From Aeromonas fluvialis (lineage in GTDB: Bacteria; Pseudomonadota; Gammaproteobacteria; Enterobacterales; Aeromonadaceae): a stretch of DNA of 64,000 bases. The stretch lies in contig NZ_CDBO01000067.1 in NCBI RefSeq assembly GCF_000819885.1, forward strand, positions 61,067-125,066, read 5' to 3'. Below the pieces are notes generated by a model. The model was not told the DNA's origin. It worked only from the letters and a program-made list of their open reading frames with translations, and made no database searches. A program made the translations under genes and the position numbers. Positions 54,585-64,000 of the stretch are shown here, piece by piece. Positions within the stretch are counted from its first letter, which is position 1, and every line of letters begins with the position of its first letter.

Positions 54585-55655
54585 TTACTGCTTGCGGCTG
54601 AGGATGTAGAAGGAGATACCGCCAAACAGCAGGCTGGGCGCGACGGCTGCCAGGATCGGTGGCACTGCATAGACCAGACTGATGGGGCCAAACACCCGAT
54701 CACTCACATAGACGGCGAAGCCGGTCATGATCCCCATCAGCATCCGCGCCCCCATGCTCACCGAGCGTAGCGGGCCGAAGATGAAGGAAGAGGCAAGCAG
54801 GATCATCGCTACCACGGAGAGGGGTGACAACAGCTTGCGCCACAGCTCCAGCTTGTAGCGACCGGCATCCTGCTTGTTGGCATCCAGATAGTCGATATAG
54901 TCCCGCAGACCGGAGACCGAGAGGTTCTCCGGATCGATACTCACCACCCCCAGCTGCTTGGGCGTCAGCTCGGAAGCCCACTCCATCTTCTGATGCCGTT
55001 CGCTCTGGATCCGGATTGGGTCGTCAAACCGGGTGACATGCGCCTGCTTGAGCAGCCAGTGGTGCTGGTCAAACACCCCCTCCTGCGCCTGCACCACGTC
55101 GATCAGCTTGCGATCCGGGGTAAAGCGATAAAGGGTGATGCCGGTGAGAGCGCCATCGTTGCGCACCCCGTTGATATTGACGAAGTTGTTGCCATCGCGA
55201 GCCCACACCCCGTAGGCGGAGACCGTCAGGCGACCTTCGGACAGCGCGCCCGCCTTGATGTCATCTGCCATCCGCTTGGCGATGGGGGCCACATACTCCC
55301 CCATCAGCCCCACCAGGATCATCAGCGGAATAGCCGTCTTAAGCGCCGCCATCACGATACTGATCTTGGAGCGACCCGCCGCCTGCATCACCACCAGCTC
55401 TGAGCTGGTCGCCAGCTGACCCAGACCAATCAGACCACCTAGCAGCGCGGCCAGCGGGAAGAAAAGCACCGCCTCCTTGGGCATGGATAGCAGCACAAAA
55501 TAGAGCGCATTGACCATGTCGTAGTTGCCGTCCCCGACCGCCTTGAGCTGCTCCACATACTTGATGAGCGCCGCCAGGCCGACCAGGGTCACTTCACACA
55601 GCAGGATCGACATGAAAATGACCCGGCCGATATATCTGTCGAGAATGCCAAACAT
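54585..55655 (-). CDS. lptG: LPS export permease LptG
   Basis: Membrane subunit of the LptB2FG transporter that extracts LPS from the inner membrane. The 356 residues comprise three helices, a periplasmic beta-jellyroll domain and three more helices. The opening MFGILDRYIGRVIFMSILL and KTAIPLMILVGLMGEYVAP are typical. The start overlaps a duplicated truncated lptG ORF in TGATG. Follows lptF. Confidence 0.95.
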   Translation of the reverse strand: MFGILDRYIGRVIFMSILLCEVTLVGLAALIKYVEQLKAVGDGNYDMVNALYFVLLSMPKEAVLFFPLAALLGGLIGLGQLATSSELVVMQAAGRSKISIVMAALKTAIPLMILVGLMGEYVAPIAKRMADDIKAGALSEGRLTVSAYGVWARDGNNFVNINGVRNDGALTGITLYRFTPDRKLIDVVQAQEGVFDQHHWLLKQAHVTRFDDPIRIQSERHQKMEWASELTPKQLGVVSIDPENLSVSGLRDYIDYLDANKQDAGRYKLELWRKLLSPLSVVAMILLASSFIFGPLRSVSMGARMLMGIMTGFAVYVSDRVFGPISLVYAVPPILAAVAPSLLFGGISFYILSRKQ

Positions 55656-55810
55656 CAGCCGAGACTCCTATCTTGCAGCTTCATGCTGATTTGATCCTGA
55701 AGTGTGATACACCGGGTCGGCATCAAAATGACCCGATTGTCATATCTATCGAGAACGCCAAACATCAGCAGAAGTTCCTATGTTGCAGCATCATGCTGAT
55801 TTTCTGTTGA
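55621..55810 (-). repeat. 110-bp tandem duplication at the lptF-lptG junction
   Basis: Bases 55621-55700 and 55731-55810 align without gaps at about 80% identity by hand (about 63 of 80). Each copy holds the first codons of lptG, the leader and the end of lptF. Period 110 bases, direct orientation. Confidence 0.92.
55655..55765 (-). pseudogene. Truncated lptG N-terminal copy (36-codon ORF)
   Basis: It begins 25 bases after the lptF stop with MFGVLDRY, like LptG's MFGILDRY, keeps RVI-M in register, and then diverges. It stops at a TGA that overlaps the real lptG ATG (TGATG). If translated, ribosomes would be delivered to lptG by stop-start coupling. Confidence 0.72.
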
Positions 55811-56903
55811 AATACTGACCCTTCACCCCGTTCCACCAGCTGGAGCCCTGCACATTGAGGGGCAAGCCGATAAACAGCAGATAACCGAGCGGAACTAGGA
55901 ACATCCCCGGCCAGTAGGGCAGACGGCCGCTATCGATGGCCGAACGGGCGGCGCTGAGTAGCAGGAAATAGGAGAGATAGAGCAGGATGGCCGGTAACAG
56001 CTTGGCATAGCGCCCCTGACGGGGATTGACCCTGGCGAGCGGCACCACCAGCAGAGTCAACACCGGGATGGAGAGGGGTAGCGAGATACGCCACTGCAGC
56101 TCTGCCATCAGGCTGTTGTCCTGGGTTCCCAACAGCGCCACGGTCGGCTTGGCCGCCGCCTTGCGGTTGGAACGCTCCATCTCCTGCTCGCGGACGACCA
56201 GCCCATACTCGCGAAAATCGGAGATCTGGAACTGCTTGCCGGAGAAATGCCCCTCGTAACGGGAACCATCCTTCAGGGTCAGCCACTGCAGGCCGCTCTC
56301 ATCGGTGCTCACTACCCCTTCGTCCGCCACGATCACCGAGGGTGGTTTGCCCCCCTCTGCCCGCTGCAACACAAAGACGTTCTGCAATTTGGAGCCGTTT
56401 TCGTTCACATCCTGGATGTAGGCAATCAGCCGCTCCTTGTCGAGTTCCATGAAACGACCGGCCTGCAGGAAGGAGATACCCGGATCCGACTTGAACTCGT
56501 CGATCACCTGGTATTCCCGCTCCTTGGCCAACGGGGCGATCCAGCCGGTATTGAAGGCAGCCACGGCGGCGGTCAGCAAGGCCAGCAACATGGCGCTGCG
56601 CATCACGAAACGGTGGCTGAAACCCACCGCATGCATCACCGTCATCTCGCTTTCGGCGTAGAGGCGCCCGTGAGCAAACAAGATGGCCAAAAACAGGCTG
56701 ATTGGCAGCATCAACAGCGCCATATTGGGCAAGTTGAGCAGCAGCAGGGTGGAGACCAGGCGCGTCGGCACATCGCCATCGGCGGCATCACCGATGATCT
56801 TGATAAATTGTTGGCTGACAAAGATAAGCAGCAATACGAATAACACTGCCAGCTGGGTTTTCAGGGTTTCCCTGAACAAATATCGGAATACGATCACAGT
56901 CAT
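55791..56903 (-). CDS. lptF: LPS export permease LptF
   Basis: Partner of LptG in the LptB2FG complex. About 370 residues with the same six-helix/jellyroll layout. Landmarks are VFRYLFRETLKTQLAVLFVLLLIF, FFLAILFAHGRLYAESEMTVMHAVG-type segment and LLPAILLYLSYFLLL. The start is uncertain: ATG at 56903 (used here), or GTG at 56897, which matches the E. coli N-terminus better. Divergent from pepA. Confidence 0.94.
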   Translation of the reverse strand: MTVIVFRYLFRETLKTQLAVLFVLLLIFVSQQFIKIIGDAADGDVPTRLVSTLLLLNLPNMALLMLPISLFLAILFAHGRLYAESEMTVMHAVGFSHRFVMRSAMLLALLTAAVAAFNTGWIAPLAKEREYQVIDEFKSDPGISFLQAGRFMELDKERLIAYIQDVNENGSKLQNVFVLQRAEGGKPPSVIVADEGVVSTDESGLQWLTLKDGSRYEGHFSGKQFQISDFREYGLVVREQEMERSNRKAAAKPTVALLGTQDNSLMAELQWRISLPLSIPVLTLLVVPLARVNPRQGRYAKLLPAILLYLSYFLLLSAARSAIDSGRLPYWPGMFLVPLGYLLFIGLPLNVQGSSWWNGVKGQYFNRKSA

Positions 56904-57075
56904 TCCCAAGTAAACTTGTGTTTTTAGTCGAATGCCTGAAAAATAGGGCCGTATATTGGATTTTTACCAGTTTGAACTGCGGAGCCTGTGGCTGTTCGCT
57001 CCGCCTCTGATACCCCAACAAGCACCGTATTATTCAATAAAAGGTGCCTTTTGTCTTTAGGATGTAGGAGATTCC

Positions 57076-58584
57076 ATGGAGTTCAGTGTAAAGAGTGGCA
57101 GTCCTGAGAAGCAACGCAGTGCCTGCGTCGTGGTCGGCGTCTTCGAACCCCGTCGTCTCTCTCCGGTTGCCGAACAACTGGACAAGATCAGCGATGGCTA
57201 CATCAGCTCGCTGCTGCGCCGTGGCGACCTGGAAGGGAAACCAGGCCAGATGCTGCTGCTGCATCAAGTACCGGGCGTGCTCAGTGAGCGCGTACTGCTG
57301 GTCGGATGCGGCAAGGAGCGGGAACTCGACGAACGCCAGTACAAGCAGATCATCAACAAGACCATCACCACCCTAAACGAAACCGGCTCCATGGAAGCAG
57401 TCTGCTTCCTGACCGAGCTGCACGTCAAGGGTCGGGATACCTATTGGAAGGTGCGCCAGGCGGTAGAAACCACCAAGGCGGGCCTCTACAGCTTCGATCA
57501 GTTCAAGACCAACAAGGCCGAGCCCCGTCGCCCCCTGCGCAAGCTGGTGTTCAACGTGCCGACCCGTCGGGAACTGACCATTGGTGAAAAAGCCATCGCT
57601 CACGGTCTGGCCGTGGCCAAGGGTGTGCGGGTCTGCCGCGACGTGGCGAACATGCCGCCCAACGTCTGCAACCCGGCCTATCTGGCCTCCCAGGCCCGTC
57701 GTCTGGCCGATGCCTTCGACAACATCACCACCAAGGTGGTGGGCGAGCAGGAGATGGCCGAACTCGGCATGAACTCCTATCTGGCGGTGGCCCGCGGCTC
57801 CGACAACGAAGCCATGATGGCCATCATCGAATACAAGGGTCATCCGGATGCCAAGCCCATCGTGCTGGTCGGCAAGGGTCTGACCTTCGACTCCGGCGGC
57901 ATCTCCATCAAACCGGCCGATGGCATGGACGAGATGAAGTACGACATGGGTGGCGCCGCCTCCGTGCTCGGCACCATGCATGCGCTGGCCCAGTTGCAAC
58001 TGCCCATCAACGTCATCGGCGTGCTGGCGGGCTGCGAGAACATGCCGGGTGGCAACGCCTATCGTCCGGGTGACATCCTCACCTCCATGTCAGGCCAGAC
58101 CATCGAAGTGCTCAACACCGATGCGGAAGGTCGTCTGGTGCTGTGTGATGCGTTGACCTATGTGGACCGCTTCGATCCGGAAACCGTGATCGACGTGGCG
58201 ACCCTGACCGGTGCCTGCGTCATCGCGCTGGGCCACCACACCTCGGGTCTGCTGGCCAACCACAACCCGCTGGCCCACGAGCTGCTCAACGCCTCCGAGC
58301 AAGCGGGTGACCGTGCCTGGCGTCTGCCGCTGTTTGACGAGTATCAGGAACAGATCGACAGCCCGTTCGCCGACATGGCCAACATCGGCGGTCGTCCGGC
58401 CGGTACCATCACCGCAGCCGCCTTCCTGTCACGCTTCACCAAGAAGTACAACTGGGCCCACCTGGATATCGCCGGGACCGCCTGGAAGAGTGGCAAGGAC
58501 AAGGGCTCTACCGGTCGTCCGGTGCCCCTGCTGACCCAGTTCCTGCTGAACCGGGCTGGCGTAGACATCGAAGAGAAAGAGTAA
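57076..58584 (+). CDS. pepA: Leucyl aminopeptidase PepA
   Basis: Two-metal M17 aminopeptidase of 502 residues. The N-terminal domain is followed by the catalytic domain with [31 protein letters not shown] and [14 protein letters not shown], which carry the metal ligands and active-site Lys/Arg. In E. coli PepA also binds DNA in Xer recombination and pyrimidine control. TAGGAG precedes the ATG. Back to back with lptF. Confidence 0.97.
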   Translation: MEFSVKSGSPEKQRSACVVVGVFEPRRLSPVAEQLDKISDGYISSLLRRGDLEGKPGQMLLLHQVPGVLSERVLLVGCGKERELDERQYKQIINKTITTLNETGSMEAVCFLTELHVKGRDTYWKVRQAVETTKAGLYSFDQFKTNKAEPRRPLRKLVFNVPTRRELTIGEKAIAHGLAVAKGVRVCRDVANMPPNVCNPAYLASQARRLADAFDNITTKVVGEQEMAELGMNSYLAVARGSDNEAMMAIIEYKGHPDAKPIVLVGKGLTFDSGGISIKPADGMDEMKYDMGGAASVLGTMHALAQLQLPINVIGVLAGCENMPGGNAYRPGDILTSMSGQTIEVLNTDAEGRLVLCDALTYVDRFDPETVIDVATLTGACVIALGHHTSGLLANHNPLAHELLNASEQAGDRAWRLPLFDEYQEQIDSPFADMANIGGRPAGTITAAAFLSRFTKKYNWAHLDIAGTAWKSGKDKGSTGRPVPLLTQFLLNRAGVDIEEKE

Positions 58585-58639
58585 CTCTCCCGCCCCGTCT
58601 GATGTGCGCATCGATGGGGTTGGCGTTACCCTGAACCAC

Positions 58640-58667
58640 AAGGAAGAGGCCCGCCTCTTCCTTGTTT
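58640..58667 (+). terminator. pepA terminator
   Basis: AAGGAAGAGG/CCTCTTCCTT with CCCG loop, then GTTTC; T-run is weak, so read-through into holC is plausible. Confidence 0.7.
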
Positions 58668-58757
58668 CATTCTTGAATCAGTGAGCGGCGGACGGGAAAT
58701 GCCCGTCAGCCTCATGAGGCGGTCAACAGTCCGTCACCGCAACACGGGACCAACCTG

Positions 58758-59213
58758 ATGAGCCAAGTGACCTTTTACCTGATGAGCGAACAGGATGACG
58801 CGCAGGCCTCTGCGGTCGAGCGGCTGGCCTGCACCCTTGCGGCCGAGTCGTGGGGTGCCGGTCATATCTACCTGTTGTGCGACAATGAAGCGCAGGCCCT
58901 GCGCCTCGACGAGCTGCTGTGGCAGCTGCCGCCGGAGCGCTTCGTACCGCACCAGCTGCAAGGCGAAAGCGGCATGGCCCCGGTGGAGATCGGCTATCAG
59001 CCACCGAAACGGCGCTACGCCCGCCTCATCAATCTGGCCACTGCGACACCTTTGTTTGCAGGACACTTCGCTCAAGTGGTAGATTTTGTCCCCACTGATG
59101 AAACGCAAAAGCAGCAAGCCCGCGAGCGCTACAAGCACTATCGCCAGGCAGGCCACACCCTCGAAATGAGGGATCAGCCCGTCCTTGCCGCACCGGATCC
59201 GGCGCAGCCATGA
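58758..59213 (+). CDS. holC: DNA polymerase III chi subunit HolC
   Basis: Clamp-loader accessory protein that bridges to SSB. The 151-residue protein begins [27 protein letters not shown] and has the family core [30 protein letters not shown]. Conserved pepA-holC-valS order. Confidence 0.94.
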   Translation: MSQVTFYLMSEQDDAQASAVERLACTLAAESWGAGHIYLLCDNEAQALRLDELLWQLPPERFVPHQLQGESGMAPVEIGYQPPKRRYARLINLATATPLFAGHFAQVVDFVPTDETQKQQARERYKHYRQAGHTLEMRDQPVLAAPDPAQP

Positions 59214-59277
59214 CTGCAACCAATTGATCCAGAAAGAATCAACACCAGAATCCATCCATCCAGATTACGGCGAGACC

Positions 59278-62142
59278 ATGGAAAAGACTTTTAATCACAA
59301 TGCCATCGAACAGGCGCTCTATCAGCACTGGGAAGCCCAGGGTTACTTCAAGCCCCACGGCGACACCAGCAAAGACTCCTTCTGCATCATGATCCCGCCG
59401 CCGAACGTCACCGGCAGCCTGCACATGGGTCACGCCTTCCAGCAAACCCTGATGGATACCCTGATCCGCTACAACCGCATGCAGGGCAAAAACACCTTGT
59501 GGCAGGCAGGTACCGACCACGCCGGTATCGCCACCCAGATGGTGGTTGAGCGCAAGATCGCCGCAGAAGAGGGCAAGACTCGCCACGATTACGGCCGTGA
59601 TGCCTTCATCGACAAGATTTGGCAGTGGAAGGAAGAGTCCGGTGGCACCATCACCCGCCAGATGCGCCGTCTGGGCGACTCCGTGGATTGGGAGCGCGAG
59701 CGCTTCACCATGGATGAGGGTCTCTCCGCCGCCGTGCAGGAAGTGTTTGTCCGTCTCTACGAAGATGGCCTGATGTACCGCGGCAAGCGGCTGGTGAACT
59801 GGGATCCGAAACTCAACACCGCCATCTCCGATCTGGAAGTGGAAAACCGCGAGATCAAGGGCCACATGTGGCACCTGCGCTATCCGCTGGCCAACGGCGC
59901 CAAGACCGCCGAAGGACAGGATCACCTGATCGTCGCCACCACCCGTCCGGAGACCATGCTGGGCGATACCGCCGTGGCCGTGAACCCGGAAGACCCGCGC
60001 TACCAGGCGCTGATCGGCCAGCACATCCTGCTGCCGCTGGTGAACCGTCTGATCCCCATCGTCGCCGATGAACACGCCGACATGGATAAGGGCACCGGTT
60101 GCGTGAAGATCACCCCGGCCCACGACTTCAACGATAACGAAGTGGGCAAGCGCCACAGCCTGCCGATGATCAACATCTTCACCCTGGACGCCCATGTGCG
60201 TGCCGAGGCCGAAGTGGTCGATACCAACGGCAACCCCTGCACCGCCTACGATGCCGCCCTGCCTGCCGAGTTTGCCGGTCTGGAGCGCTTCGCCGCCCGT
60301 AAAGCGATTCTGGCCAAGCTGGACGAGCTGGGTCTGCTGGCCGAGATCAAGGATCACGTGCTGCAACAGCCCTACGGCGATCGCGGCGGCGTGCCCATCG
60401 AGCCGATGCTGACCGACCAGTGGTATGTGCGCGTGGCACCGATGGCCAAGACCGCCATCGAAGCGGTGGAAGATGGCCGCATCCAGTTCGTGCCCAAGCA
60501 GTACGAAAACATGTACTTCTCCTGGATGCGCGACATTCAGGACTGGTGCGTCTCCCGTCAGCTGTGGTGGGGTCACCGCATCCCGGCCTGGTATGACGAC
60601 GCCGGCAATGTCTACGTGGGCCGTGACGAGGCGGAAGTGCGTGCCAAGCACAGCATCCCGTCCGTGACCACCCTGCGTCAGGACGAAGACGTGCTCGACA
60701 CCTGGTTCAGCTCCGCCCTGTGGACCTTCTCCACCCTGGGCTGGCCGAACAACACCGAGGCACTCAAGACCTTCCACCCGACCGACGTGCTGATGAGCGG
60801 CTTCGACATCATCTTCTTCTGGATTGCCCGGATGATCATGATGACCATGCACTTCATCAAGGACGAAAACGGCCAGCCGCAAGTCCCGTTCAAGACCGTC
60901 TACATCACCGGCCTGATCCGTGACGAAGAAGGTCAGAAGATGTCCAAGTCCAAGGGCAACGTACTGGACCCGCTCGACATGATCGACGGCATCTCGCTGG
61001 AAGATCTGATGGAGAAGCGCACCGGCAACATGATGCAGCCGCAGATGGCCGAGAAGATCGGCAAGCGTACCGCCAAGCAGTTCCCGGAAGGGATCGAGGC
61101 TCACGGTACCGACGCCCTGCGTTTTACCCTGGCCGCGCTGGCCTCTACCGGCCGCGACATCAACTGGGACATGAAGCGCCTGGATGGCTACAACAACTTC
61201 TGCAACAAGTTGTGGAACGCCTCCCGCTATGTGCTGATGAACACCGAAGATCAGGATTGCGGCTTCTCTTCGCAAGGTAATGGCGGCGAAATGCAGTTCA
61301 GTCTGGCAGATCGCTGGATCCAGTCCCAGCTGCAAGTGGCCATCCGTGACTTCCGTACCGCCCTCGATACCTACCGCTTCGATATCGCGGCCGGTGTGCT
61401 GTACGAATTTATCTGGAACCAGTTCTGTGACTGGTATCTCGAGCTGACCAAGCCGGTACTGGGCAAGGGTTCCGAGGCCGAGCAGCGCGCTGCCCGCCAC
61501 ACCCTCGTCAGCGTCCTCGAGACCCTGCTGCGTCTGGCACACCCGATCATCCCGTTCATCACCGAGACCATCTGGAAATCGGTAGCGCCGCTGACCGGCG
61601 TCCATGCCGACACCATCATGATTCAGGCCTTCCCCGAGTTCGATGCCGCCAAGGTAGACGACGCCGCGATGGCGGATCAGGAGTGGGTGAAGGAGTTTAT
61701 CGTCGGCATCCGTAATATCCGCGCCGAGATGAACGTCGCCCCGAGCGTGGCCCTGAACGTACTGCTCAAGTGCGATGCCAAGGATAGCCAGCGCGCCGGT
61801 GACAACGAGGCCTTCCTCAAGTCCCTGGCTCGTCTGGAGTCCATCCGCGTACTGGCGGATGGTGAAACCGCCCCGTTGTCAGTGAAGAAGCTGATCGGTG
61901 CCACCGAGCTGATGATCCCGATGGCCGGTCTCATCGACAAGGATGCCGAACTGGCTCGTCTGGCCAAAGAGGTTGCCCGTCTGGTCGGCGAGTGCGGCCG
62001 CATCGAAGGCAAACTCGGCAACGAAGCCTTCGTCGCCAAGGCGCCGGAAGCGGTCATCGCCAAAGAGCGCGAGAAGCTGGAAGATTACCGTCTCCAGCTG
62101 ACCAAGCTGGAAGCCCAGCAGGCCGAGATCGCCGCGCTGTAA
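59278..62142 (+). CDS. valS: Valyl-tRNA synthetase ValS
   Basis: The 954-residue class I synthetase charges tRNA-Val. It has the HIGH-type motif in [14 protein letters not shown], the CP1 editing domain ([14 protein letters not shown]), KMSKSKGN at about residue 555, an anticodon-binding region, and a C-terminal coiled-coil arm ([22 protein letters not shown]). The start is [12 protein letters not shown]; an upstream in-frame extension overlaps holC and is rejected. Confidence 0.97.
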   Translation: MEKTFNHNAIEQALYQHWEAQGYFKPHGDTSKDSFCIMIPPPNVTGSLHMGHAFQQTLMDTLIRYNRMQGKNTLWQAGTDHAGIATQMVVERKIAAEEGKTRHDYGRDAFIDKIWQWKEESGGTITRQMRRLGDSVDWERERFTMDEGLSAAVQEVFVRLYEDGLMYRGKRLVNWDPKLNTAISDLEVENREIKGHMWHLRYPLANGAKTAEGQDHLIVATTRPETMLGDTAVAVNPEDPRYQALIGQHILLPLVNRLIPIVADEHADMDKGTGCVKITPAHDFNDNEVGKRHSLPMINIFTLDAHVRAEAEVVDTNGNPCTAYDAALPAEFAGLERFAARKAILAKLDELGLLAEIKDHVLQQPYGDRGGVPIEPMLTDQWYVRVAPMAKTAIEAVEDGRIQFVPKQYENMYFSWMRDIQDWCVSRQLWWGHRIPAWYDDAGNVYVGRDEAEVRAKHSIPSVTTLRQDEDVLDTWFSSALWTFSTLGWPNNTEALKTFHPTDVLMSGFDIIFFWIARMIMMTMHFIKDENGQPQVPFKTVYITGLIRDEEGQKMSKSKGNVLDPLDMIDGISLEDLMEKRTGNMMQPQMAEKIGKRTAKQFPEGIEAHGTDALRFTLAALASTGRDINWDMKRLDGYNNFCNKLWNASRYVLMNTEDQDCGFSSQGNGGEMQFSLADRWIQSQLQVAIRDFRTALDTYRFDIAAGVLYEFIWNQFCDWYLELTKPVLGKGSEAEQRAARHTLVSVLETLLRLAHPIIPFITETIWKSVAPLTGVHADTIMIQAFPEFDAAKVDDAAMADQEWVKEFIVGIRNIRAEMNVAPSVALNVLLKCDAKDSQRAGDNEAFLKSLARLESIRVLADGETAPLSVKKLIGATELMIPMAGLIDKDAELARLAKEVARLVGECGRIEGKLGNEAFVAKAPEAVIAKEREKLEDYRLQLTKLEAQQAEIAAL

Positions 62143-62165
62143 GGCAGGCAGTCCGCAGTGTTCAG

Positions 62166-62192
62166 AAAGCCCCCGACGCCGGGGGCTTTTTT
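62166..62192 (+). terminator. valS terminator
   Basis: AAAGCCCCCG/CGGGGGCTTT, ACGC loop, more T after. Confidence 0.93.
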
Positions 62193-62263
62193 GTTTTTGC
62201 CGTCTTGGCATATCCCTTGCTCAGTGTTGCTCACTATCCACAACAGTTTGGGAAGGATGAACA

Positions 62264-62851
62264 ATGAAACGGTGGATCCAACATTTCTATCAACTGAACC
62301 GCCTTAACTGGCTGATGGTCTGGTTGTTGCTCTGCTGCAGCATCATTTTGCTGTTTCCGGCCGGGCTGATGAAAGGAGCTGTCAGTCTGTGGGCAACGGA
62401 CAACGCAGCACTGCTGGGGGTTGGCATGCTGATCGCCATCTCCTACTTCTGCAGTCAGGGCTTCCTGATCGCCTGGGAGTGGGCCTGTGAGGAGTGGCAA
62501 GCGCGCCGCCAACAGGATCAGCTGGCCCAGATGATCGGCTTCCTCGATTTCAACGAGAAAGCGGTGCTGCGCGAGTTCGTACTGCAGCGTAAAAGCGTCA
62601 TAAACTTGCCGATCACCGAGCCGGCCGTCAAAAACCTGATGGATGCCGGCGTCCTCACCTACGCCTACGGCAAGCCGATCCGGGATAAGGATGACGAGAA
62701 CCAGATCCGTGCCCTGATGATCGCCCTGCCCGCCCGACCGCTGCTCACCTACAAGGTGCTGGGGCTGTCGCGCGGCAAGATGAGCGATGAGCAGGTGGAG
62801 CAGATCATGAACGCCCGCCCCAAGTTCGCCCAGAAGGGGTTCCAGCGCTAG
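62264..62851 (+). CDS. SieB-family (superinfection exclusion B) membrane protein
   Basis: The 195-residue protein has two N-terminal membrane helices (LMVWLLLCCSIILLFPAGL and ALLGVGMLIAISYFCSQGFLIAW) and a cytoplasmic domain typical of SieB (IGFLDFNEKAVLREFVLQRKSVINLP, AVKNLMDAGVL). Phage SieB proteins abort infection by other phages. Here it is a lone chromosomal gene after valS with its own terminator and no phage genes near, so its present role is unknown. Confidence 0.78.
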   Translation: MKRWIQHFYQLNRLNWLMVWLLLCCSIILLFPAGLMKGAVSLWATDNAALLGVGMLIAISYFCSQGFLIAWEWACEEWQARRQQDQLAQMIGFLDFNEKAVLREFVLQRKSVINLPITEPAVKNLMDAGVLTYAYGKPIRDKDDENQIRALMIALPARPLLTYKVLGLSRGKMSDEQVEQIMNARPKFAQKGFQR

Positions 62852-62879
62852 ACGCCATCCCCTGCCACCAGATGCAACA

Positions 62880-62907
62880 GAGCCGGACACTGTCCGGCTC
62901 TCTCTTT
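62880..62907 (+). terminator. Terminator after the SieB-family gene
   Basis: GAGCCGGA/TCCGGCTC stem followed by TCTCTTT. Confidence 0.8.
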
Positions 62908-62942
62908 ACGGCGCGGCATGCTGCGCAATCCCGCTCGCTCTC

Positions 62943-63797
62943 TTACCCCTTGAGGCTGGAGCAGACGCTCACATCCGCCACCCTAGTCACCGGATCATAG
63001 CTGTGATAGAGCTCGAAACAGGGCCGATCATCGAGTTCATAACCGGCAGCCACTATCTCGCCAATATGTTGCTGCCACAGTAGCGGATACTGCGCCGGAT
63101 CGGTCACTGTGCAACGTGTCTGGCCATAACGGCCACCCGCCAGCTGCTGGATCTCCACATTGCCGCGGCCCTGGGTACCCGCCGGCACGGTGACGCAGAT
63201 ATCGGTGCGGCACTGCTGGGGCGCTGTGATTTCAGGGTTGTCGTGGTAGATAAAGATCCACTCCCCCTCGGCCAGCCCCTGCTCGGCCGACCACTGGTAG
63301 AGCTGGTCACACACCGGCTCATAGCCAGTGCCATAAGGGCCGGTCACCCGGATATAGGCCAGGGTGCGCGGGGCCATCTGTTAGGTTTTCATCGCTTGCC
63401 TCCTTTCATGGGAACGGCTTTCAGCATAGCCAGCCTCGCGGGCGGCGGCGTGTCCATTCTTGCTCAGTTGCAGCAGTGACGGCTGACGACGCAGCGCCCC
63501 CGGCGTCATGGCAAACTGCTTGCGAAACGCCTTGGCAAAGGCCTGCGAGCTGGCAAAACCGGCCGAGAAGGCAATCTCGGTCACCGGGTCCTGGCTGTAG
63601 CAGAGGGAGCGGGCGGCCCGCTCCAGCCGCAGGCAGCGCTGCATCTCGACCGGGGTTTCGCCGGTGACGGCGGTAAAGACCCGATGAAAGTGATAGCTGG
63701 AGAGCGAGGCGAGAGTGGCCGCCTCACTGAAGCAGAGCTCGGGGTTTTGCTCCAGCGCTCGGATCACCGGGCGCAATCTGGCCTGATAATCGACCAT
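62943..63797 (-). pseudogene. AraC/GyrI-like regulator split by an in-frame TAA
   Basis: The upstream part (63381-63797, possibly from 63815 or 63860) is an AraC helix-turn-helix (SEAATLASLSSYHFHRVFTAVTGETPVEMQ; ITEIAFSAGFASSQAFAKAFRKQF-like). The downstream part (62943-63377) is a GyrI-like small-molecule-binding domain (RTLAYIRVTGPYGTGYEPVCDQLYQW). In the family these are one protein of about 280-290 residues. Here they are in the same frame, separated only by TAA-CAG-ATG at 63375-63383. AAAGGAGG stands about 20 bases before the second ATG, so the GyrI part might be made separately. Probably a recent nonsense mutation. Confidence 0.8.
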
Positions 63798-63910
63798 GCC
63801 GTTAGCGACTGGCATGATCGCAGGCCCGTTGACATCCTCCCGCAGTGAGTCAGCAGGCAAGGCTCGACGGAAGGGGCAGAACAGAGATCGCCATCAAGAT
63901 AGCGCGCAAC

Positions 63911-63936
63911 AAAAACGGATCCTGGGCTCCGTTTTT
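63911..63936. terminator. Terminator at the right edge
   Basis: AAAAACGGA/TCCGTTTTT with eight-base loop; likely ends the minus-strand gene that enters from the right. Confidence 0.85.
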
Positions 63937-63954
63937 CAATGCAGTAACAATCCC

Positions 63955-64000
63955 TTACGCAGCGCCCTCACGCTCTCGGTATTCGTCAAGATAGTTGGCA
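63955..64000 (-). CDS. 3' end of a gene cut by the window edge
   Basis: A minus-strand frame reads ANYLDEYREREGAA and stops at TAA (63955-63957), followed by a strong terminator. Only 14 codons are visible, too few to identify the product. Confidence 0.5.
   Translation of the reverse strand, partial: ANYLDEYREREGAA

Noticed and set aside
59239..61605. 788-codon antisense frame across valS
   Set aside because: A shadow of the strongly biased codon use of valS; composition is His/Gly/Val-rich with no domain.

Overview
The window is about 60% G+C and looks like an Aeromonas chromosome (class Gammaproteobacteria). The assignment rests on protein relatedness and gene order read by eye, not on a database search. 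Recognisable conserved neighbourhoods are hutIGUH/hutC, ftsY-ftsE-ftsX-rpoH with rsmD-yhhL on the other strand, lptM-lysA-dapF-DUF484-xerC-yigB back to back with cyaY, cyaA opposite hemCDXY, and lptF-lptG opposite pepA-holC-valS. No phage, insertion sequence or CRISPR array is visible.

Layout. 0.5-7.5 kb: histidine utilisation operon hutI-hutG-hutU-hutH with its repressor hutC and two HutC-type operators, then a beta carbonic anhydrase. 7.5-14 kb: rpoH, ftsXEY and the divergent rsmD-yhhL. 13.9-14.4 kb: a large CsrB-type regulatory RNA on the minus strand, with a UvrY/GacA-like box upstream. 14.7-21.6 kb: WYL regulator, sirB2-kefB-kefG, a LysR/SDR divergent pair and a DUF411 locus. 21.8-33.3 kb: oligopeptidase B, a TAXI-TRAP transporter, pmbA/darP, a class I amidotransferase, a lipoprotein and an MscS-cNMP channel. 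33.4-39.4 kb: yigB-xerC-DUF484-dapF-lysA-lptM, cyaY and an esterase. 39.5-46.2 kb: cyaA and hemCDXY. 46.3-54.5 kb: yeiW, glpX, a porin behind a PhoB-like repeat array, yjeM, pbpG, a collapsed TonB-receptor pseudogene, tRNA-Leu(CAA) and an RDD protein. 54.6-64 kb: lptG-lptF, pepA-holC-valS, a SieB-family membrane protein and an AraC/GyrI regulator broken by one stop codon.

The most unusual observation is a recurring architecture. At five junctions between co-directional neighbouring genes (ftsY|ftsE, rsmD|yhhL, kefG|kefB, lysA|dapF, lptF|lptG) the spacer appears to be a partial tandem duplication of about 68-135 bp. Each carries a copy of the end of the upstream gene and/or the start of the downstream gene. 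In three cases this leaves a short ORF that mimics the N-terminus of the following protein, with its own start; two of these are coupled to the real start by a TGATG overlap. The lptF|lptG and lysA|dapF cases are clear by eye; the other three are more decayed.

Regulatory sites that link the genes: HutC operators at hutI and at the 3' end of hutC; a 7-1-7 Fur-like palindrome before hemC; six 11-bp PhoB-like repeats before the porin; a CRP-like half-conserved site before cyaA; GCGACA/TGTCGC palindromes before the WYL regulator; and a Fur-like box still sitting upstream of the TonB-receptor fossil.
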